A stretch of 64,000 bases of DNA, taken from Aurantiochytrium sp. KH105. Taxonomy: Eukaryota; Sar; Bigyra; Thraustochytrida; Thraustochytriidae. A program made the translations under genes and the position numbers. The notes beneath the pieces were generated by a model, which ran no database searches, had not been told where the DNA came from, and saw only the letters and a list, made by a program, of their open reading frames with translations. Below are positions 59,967-64,000 of this stretch, piece after piece. Every line of letters begins with the position of its first letter. Within the stretch, counting starts at the first letter, position 1. Location of the stretch: assembly GCA_003116975.1 (NCBI GenBank), contig BGKB01000071.1:62001-126000 (forward strand), read 5' to 3'.

Positions 59967-62900
59967 TCAATCCCCAAACACACGTTGGTACGCATTCTCC
60001 GAGCTGGCGCCTCCACTGTCATTGCCACGATGATCGCGACCATGGCCTCGATAGCCGCCTCGGCCGCCGCGAGATGATCGTGGTCCACCGTATGCACCAC
60101 TGCGTAAGCCGCTGCCCGCACCACCAAAAGGGTCGGGCTCCAAAGCTCCGTTGCTTTCGGACTCGCGCGAACTAAACTCGACGAGTCGCTGCTTGAGAAT
60201 CTGTAGTTCCTCCTCTTGGGCTTGCTTTTGTTTTTCCACCGAACGTGCAAGAGCTGATTGACTTGGAAGCGAAATTGGCAGCGCAGCCTCGTACTTGCCC
60301 TTGGAGCTTCGCGTCAGCAGTTTGAGAGAAACGACGCCTGGCTGCACGGAGGAAGGCATGTCCTCCGGCGCCTTCTTTGAGTCGCCAGCTCCCAGACTGA
60401 GGCCGTTCAGGAAACTTGTCGGGATGGCCATGCGGTCCGCGTCTACCTTTCGGCCTGCCTGGCGACTCGAATTCTTCATCGTTTCCTGCATAAGCAAGGC
60501 AAAATCCTGTTCGAATGCTTCATCTTCAGCCGATCGAGAAAATCCTTCTTCGTCATCGTCGTCTTCGTCAGAGGTGGAAGAGTCTGATTCGCTGCTCGAA
60601 TCGCTTTCGTCCTCATCGTCACCACTACTCGAATCGCTCTCCGCCTCTTCATCTTCGTCTTCTTCTTCATCGTCGTCGTCATCGTCGTCGTCGTCGTCGT
60701 CGACCTCATCATCTTCATCATCGCTTTCTCCATCGTCGTCTTCATCCTCACTGTCCAGATCATCATCCTCGTTTACAGCTCGGTTCTCCCCATCCCTCTC
60801 GATACTTGCGCCATCTTCGCCATCGTCATCGTCGTCGTCGTCGTCGTCATCGTCATCGTCGTCATCGTCGTCATCTTCACCATCCTCGTCCTTGAACTCG
60901 TAAGCGTCCTCTTCGGGACGCGCGAGCGCCTGTCGCTTGGCAGACTCCTCCTTTGCAGCAAGCTGCATTGGGGCCAGACGCTCTTCCACCTCAGCGAGCG
61001 TCTCTGGTCGCTGTGCTACGGGCCGTCCGAGCGCCTCAAATACATCGTCCACAGCAAAATTGACCTCCATTGGCACGTATGCCTTAGCAAGCCTGTAGCG
61101 CTCAAGATAAAGCCAGTACAAACTGAGGCGATCTGCAAATACAGGAAGCGTGAGAAAGTCACGTGCAAACGTCAAAAGGTGACATGCCAACCGCAATCGA
61201 AAGGCTTCGAATGGTGGGTCTGCCGCGCAGGGCACATGAGGATGAAAGTCGGAAGCATCGGCCTCGACGCACCCACCAGGTCGAGGACCGCGTGGCCGTC
61301 GAATTCGTTCCTCGACGGCATCTTCGCCTTGGAAATTTGGGGGCCAGTCCAAACAGTGGCCATGATGAAGAATCAGGTAAAGTGTGTCCAAAAGGGAATT
61401 GGCGTCGACGATCCGGTAGTTGAAGAGCTCGGCCAAGAGGCGCGCGCAACCGATCGTCTTTTGATAGATCGTTCGGTCGTTCGTCTCGAGAGCTTGCTCG
61501 ATGCGCTCCAATGCTGTATCCGCGACGCAAATTCCTGCTTCGGAGTAAGACGACGACAAGAGCGCAAGACAGTCGCAGACTTCGTCGAGAACCAGAGGAC
61601 GCTTTTTGCTTACAGCCAGGACGCAGCGCGCAATCAGCCGCACTGTCTTGCCGCGACCTGAGGGTGACCAGTCGAGCTTCTTTAACATTTTCACCACAAA
61701 AGCTGTCTGCTCGCGTTGCCGCGTCTTCCGACTCTTACGCGCTGGACGAGGGCGCCCGCCCTGTTGCGATCGCGCCGAAAAGTGATTCCGGTCCAGTTCG
61801 CTGCCCAAAAACTCAAACAGGAGATACCGAATAAAGCGCTCCTCGTCGCTGCGCTCGCGCGCCTTGCGCATCTGCGAGCTTGCGGGTGGCACAATATAGT
61901 AGAACGCATTCTCAATGAGCGACTTTTCCGCGGCGTTCAGGGGCTGCGACTTGGACAAGGCGACGAGCTGCTGCAAGTACTTGGTAGTTTCCTTGTGCGT
62001 GTCCTCCCTGCGGAAAAGATATCGACCGGCAGTCTCGAAAAGCTCGCACGCCCCGTCGACGTTTTGTCCGCGAAAGTCCTTGAAGCAATTCGTCCACACA
62101 AAGTATGCCTTTTCCGGTCCGGCGCAGAGCTCCTCGACATGGCCAAACTTGACGAGCTCGCCAATGTACCGCGCGTTGCGCAAACGAATTTCCACCTTGC
62201 GCGGATTGTCGAGCCGGCACAGTGACTTGAGCTCGCCTTCTAAATGGGACATGAGCTCTTGTCCAATGCGAGGGAAAATGGGAGACAAAATTGCTGCGAT
62301 ACGCGCATAAAAGGGAAGGAGCTCGAGTCGTCTCCAGGTGGCACGCTTGAGCTCCAGAATGAGACGTTTCAGCAGATTCTTGGTGTGATTATGGCAAAAG
62401 TCCACCGCGAAGCTTTCCGTGGCGCTACGGCTCAAACAGGCGTGCAGTCTGCTGCGCAGTGCCTCCGTTTGTAGCGCCGTCCGCGAGTCTCCTCCTTTGG
62501 CGGCGGCGCCGGGTTTGTTCCCGCGCCCAGCGGCTTTCCCACGTTTTCCGTCGTCGTCGTCCGCGTCAGAAACGGAGGATCCATCGTCAGAATCGTCGTC
62601 GCCGCCGTCAAGGTCGTCATCGCTGAAATTGATATCCTCGTCGTCTTCGACGGCAGTGTTCCCTTCCGTCTCGTCTGTCTTGTGATCACCGCTGTTCATG
62701 GCGGTCGTCTGCGCAACAGATGACGGAACGCCAGAGCGAGACGGCTTGGAAGAGATACTGAGTTGACTCAGCGCACCATCGAGAGTGCCCTTGGCAGAGA
62801 CACCACCAGAGCCATGCATAGCAGCGTCTTGCGCAGCCGCTGCGCGAGCCGATGCCTTTGCAGCTGCATTGGTCGCGTGAGCTTGCTGCACAGCCTCGCG

Positions 62901-64000
62901 ATGGCTTGCGACTAGCGCGTTCGCCGCCCTTGACAAGAGCACGCTCGAAGTCGAGGCAAAAAGTGCGCCTGGCAACGTGTCGATGAGATCGGGGAGGTCC
63001 TGATGAAAGGCACGCGTCTCCTCGTCCCCGTACGCAATTGCGTCAGGGGAGAGCTCGTCCATGTTTCCGGGAAGACCGCGCTTGCGGTCCCATACTGCGA
63101 CCTCGGTAGCCTTTTCGGGCTCTTCATCGTCCAACGGGGCAGGCGACTCGGGCGGATCAGCGTCAGTCAGGTCGCACAGCATTGCAGCGCCTTCTTCCAT
63201 GCGCTCCACGCCGAGACGACGCTCTTCAAAGGCCTTGGCCACCCGTTCATCGAGAGAACCATGGTTCAAAACACGATCCCCGTTGCTCTTGCTGCGCTTC
63301 TGTAGGGCAATTTGTTCATTGTGAAGACGAACAAGCAGACACGAACGGTAGATGGCCATCATCTGCTGACAGCGCGCGCGCGTCTCGTCGGGAACACGTT
63401 CAAAGTGCTCAGCAAGAAGATTGGCGCGCTGGTCTTCGAGCGTGCGTGGTACGCATCCAATAAGCTCGAGGCCTGCGACTCGAAGAAGACCATTGATACC
63501 GGTCAGGTTACTCAGTGCAAGATCGCTCAGGGGCTGTCTCGCAAGGTCCGAGCTCTCATCCTTGGCCCGGACGGGGACCTGGCACATGCGTCGCAGGATC
63601 TTGACGAGAAAGGCGACCGAGTCAACGACTCCGCATAGCACGAGTTCGCCTGCAAGGCGCAAGAGGACGCGGCGTCGCGCGACGTCCTTGGATTCGAGCG
63701 AGGTCTCGATTTTGTCAAATTCATCACTGATGCCCTGGCAAAACGGTTCGGAGAACTCTTCGTAGCGCTGATGCATGACATTGACCAGCCGCATGACGGC
63801 CATAACGTCCTTGGGTTTGATCTGCGCGTCGAGGACATTGGCGACAATCTCGCTCACGTACCTGCGAAGGTTGAGTTTGGCGGCGTCGCTGGCGAGTTGC
63901 TCGCCGGTGTCCTCGGAGATGATTTTGGTTTTCTTGACGAAGCCTGTGGTCTTCTTCACGTCCGAAACGAGTTTTTTCTTGTTGGCCTCGACGTCGGCGC
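59967..64000 (-). CDS. UPF2: Nonsense-mediated decay factor UPF2 (5' end off the window)
   Basis: About 1343 codons are present; the frame is open across the right edge, so the N-terminus is missing. The visible part begins within the first MIF4G domain (LRRYVSEIVANVLDA, NVMHQRYEEFSE), has the DLPDLIDTLPGALFAS linker, and then MIF4G-2 (HNHTKNLLKRLILELKRATW) and MIF4G-3 (CARLLAELFNYRIVDANSLLDTLYL). Two Asp-rich segments from TCG/TCA triplets follow (about nt 60540-60895), then the UPF1-binding-type C-terminus. UPF2 bridges UPF1 and UPF3 and activates UPF1 helicase in mRNA surveillance. Unusual here is the last 45 residues: an RGG/Gly-Arg-rich tail (RGGRGGYRGHGRDHRGN) not typical of UPF2. Confidence 0.92.
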   Translation of the reverse strand, partial: ADVEANKKKLVSDVKKTTGFVKKTKIISEDTGEQLASDAAKLNLRRYVSEIVANVLDAQIKPKDVMAVMRLVNVMHQRYEEFSEPFCQGISDEFDKIETSLESKDVARRRVLLRLAGELVLCGVVDSVAFLVKILRRMCQVPVRAKDESSDLARQPLSDLALSNLTGINGLLRVAGLELIGCVPRTLEDQRANLLAEHFERVPDETRARCQQMMAIYRSCLLVRLHNEQIALQKRSKSNGDRVLNHGSLDERVAKAFEERRLGVERMEEGAAMLCDLTDADPPESPAPLDDEEPEKATEVAVWDRKRGLPGNMDELSPDAIAYGDEETRAFHQDLPDLIDTLPGALFASTSSVLLSRAANALVASHREAVQQAHATNAAAKASARAAAAQDAAMHGSGGVSAKGTLDGALSQLSISSKPSRSGVPSSVAQTTAMNSGDHKTDETEGNTAVEDDEDINFSDDDLDGGDDDSDDGSSVSDADDDDGKRGKAAGRGNKPGAAAKGGDSRTALQTEALRSRLHACLSRSATESFAVDFCHNHTKNLLKRLILELKRATWRRLELLPFYARIAAILSPIFPRIGQELMSHLEGELKSLCRLDNPRKVEIRLRNARYIGELVKFGHVEELCAGPEKAYFVWTNCFKDFRGQNVDGACELFETAGRYLFRREDTHKETTKYLQQLVALSKSQPLNAAEKSLIENAFYYIVPPASSQMRKARERSDEERFIRYLLFEFLGSELDRNHFSARSQQGGRPRPARKSRKTRQREQTAFVVKMLKKLDWSPSGRGKTVRLIARCVLAVSKKRPLVLDEVCDCLALLSSSYSEAGICVADTALERIEQALETNDRTIYQKTIGCARLLAELFNYRIVDANSLLDTLYLILHHGHCLDWPPNFQGEDAVEERIRRPRGPRPGGCVEADASDFHPHVPCAADPPFEAFRLRLACHLLTFARDFLTLPVFADRLSLYWLYLERYRLAKAYVPMEVNFAVDDVFEALGRPVAQRPETLAEVEERLAPMQLAAKEESAKRQALARPEEDAYEFKDEDGEDDDDDDDDDDDDDDDDDDGEDGASIERDGENRAVNEDDDLDSEDEDDDGESDDEDDEVDDDDDDDDDDDEEEDEDEEAESDSSSGDDEDESDSSSESDSSTSDEDDDDEEGFSRSAEDEAFEQDFALLMQETMKNSSRQAGRKVDADRMAIPTSFLNGLSLGAGDSKKAPEDMPSSVQPGVVSLKLLTRSSKGKYEAALPISLPSQSALARSVEKQKQAQEEELQILKQRLVEFSSRESESNGALEPDPFGGAGSGLRSGAYGGPRSSRGGRGGYRGHGRDHRGNDSGGASSENAYQRVFGD
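60540..60895 (-). repeat. In-frame GAC/GAT triplet runs encoding poly-Asp in UPF2
   Basis: Clusters of TCG/TCA triplets on the plus strand (60661-60705 and 60823-60885) are read on the minus strand as long Asp runs with some Glu and Ser. Confidence 0.85.

Noticed and set aside
60295..60903. Ser-rich plus-strand frame (202 codons) opposite UPF2
   Set aside because: It is the complement of the Asp-coding triplet array (TCG/TCA read as Ser) in a recognisable UPF2 frame.
1..64000. CRISPR arrays, bacterial operons, insertion sequences, organelle DNA
   Set aside because: Introns, long intergenic gaps, eukaryote-only gene families and absence of spaced direct repeats exclude these. Tandem repeats here have no spacers.

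Overview
This is nuclear DNA of a protist. The genes are eukaryotic: HECT ubiquitin ligase, UPF2, two unconventional myosins, complex I subunit NDUFA2, a bc1-complex assembly factor, a deubiquitinase and a histone chaperone. Introns are few, GT-AG, and confined to the 5' ends of genes. Third codon positions are strongly G/C, and intergenic DNA is full of simple repeats. Intron-poor GC-rich genes plus a MyTH4-FERM myosin and a second myosin with an odd tail suggest a stramenopile, most likely a labyrinthulomycete (thraustochytrid). That placement is inference. No phylogeny was run.

Layout, left to right: a UBE3C/Hul5-type HECT ligase cut by the left edge (1-3082, minus); a DUF1749 alpha/beta hydrolase (3804-4910, plus); a two-exon coiled-coil orphan (5706-6574, plus); a myosin with C-terminal PH domain and zinc ribbon (7981-12937, plus, one intron); a 3.2 kb repeat-rich gap; a dual-specificity phosphatase fused to a RING finger (16169-17176, plus); NDUFA2 (17691-17966, minus); a gene remnant beside an undetermined base (18481-18651); a membrane-anchored sulfotransferase (19257-20612, plus); an Mpo1/DUF962-like membrane protein (21448-22332, minus); a coiled-coil PH protein (24714-26747, plus); a MYND-type USP (27518-30721, minus); an Rtt106-like histone chaperone (31228-32740, plus, 58-base intron); a degenerate EF-hand protein (33450-35108, minus); a disordered coiled-coil protein (35970-38351, plus); an RD/RS-rich nuclear protein (38639-40144, minus) and, 45 bases upstream of it, a UQCC6/BRAWNIN-like mini-protein (40190-40375, minus); a 2162-residue WW/PH/SH3/GAP-like scaffold (41902-48736, plus, two introns); the MyTH4-FERM myosin (48982-54189, minus); a macro-domain protein with a C-terminal PCNA-binding-type motif (56063-57481, plus); a frameshifted remnant beside a second undetermined base (57876-58296); a zinc-knuckle protein (58843-59616, minus); and UPF2 cut by the right edge (59967-64000, minus).

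From about 17 kb onward, genes alternate strands almost strictly, giving convergent and divergent pairs. Tetra- to hexanucleotide repeats sit mainly in the 5' gaps. Triplet repeats occur inside coding regions as poly-Gln, poly-Ser and poly-Asp. By theme: protein turnover (HECT ligase, USP, DUSP-RING), actin motors and scaffolds (two myosins, WW scaffold, PH coiled-coil protein), respiratory-chain biogenesis (NDUFA2, UQCC6-like), and chromatin/RNA surveillance (Rtt106-like, macro-PIP, RS protein, UPF2). I see no CRISPR array, operon, rRNA or convincing tRNA gene. The most unusual items are the WW scaffold with its repeated basophilic phosphosite motifs, the macro-PIP protein, the DUSP-RING fusion and the PH/zinc-ribbon myosin.
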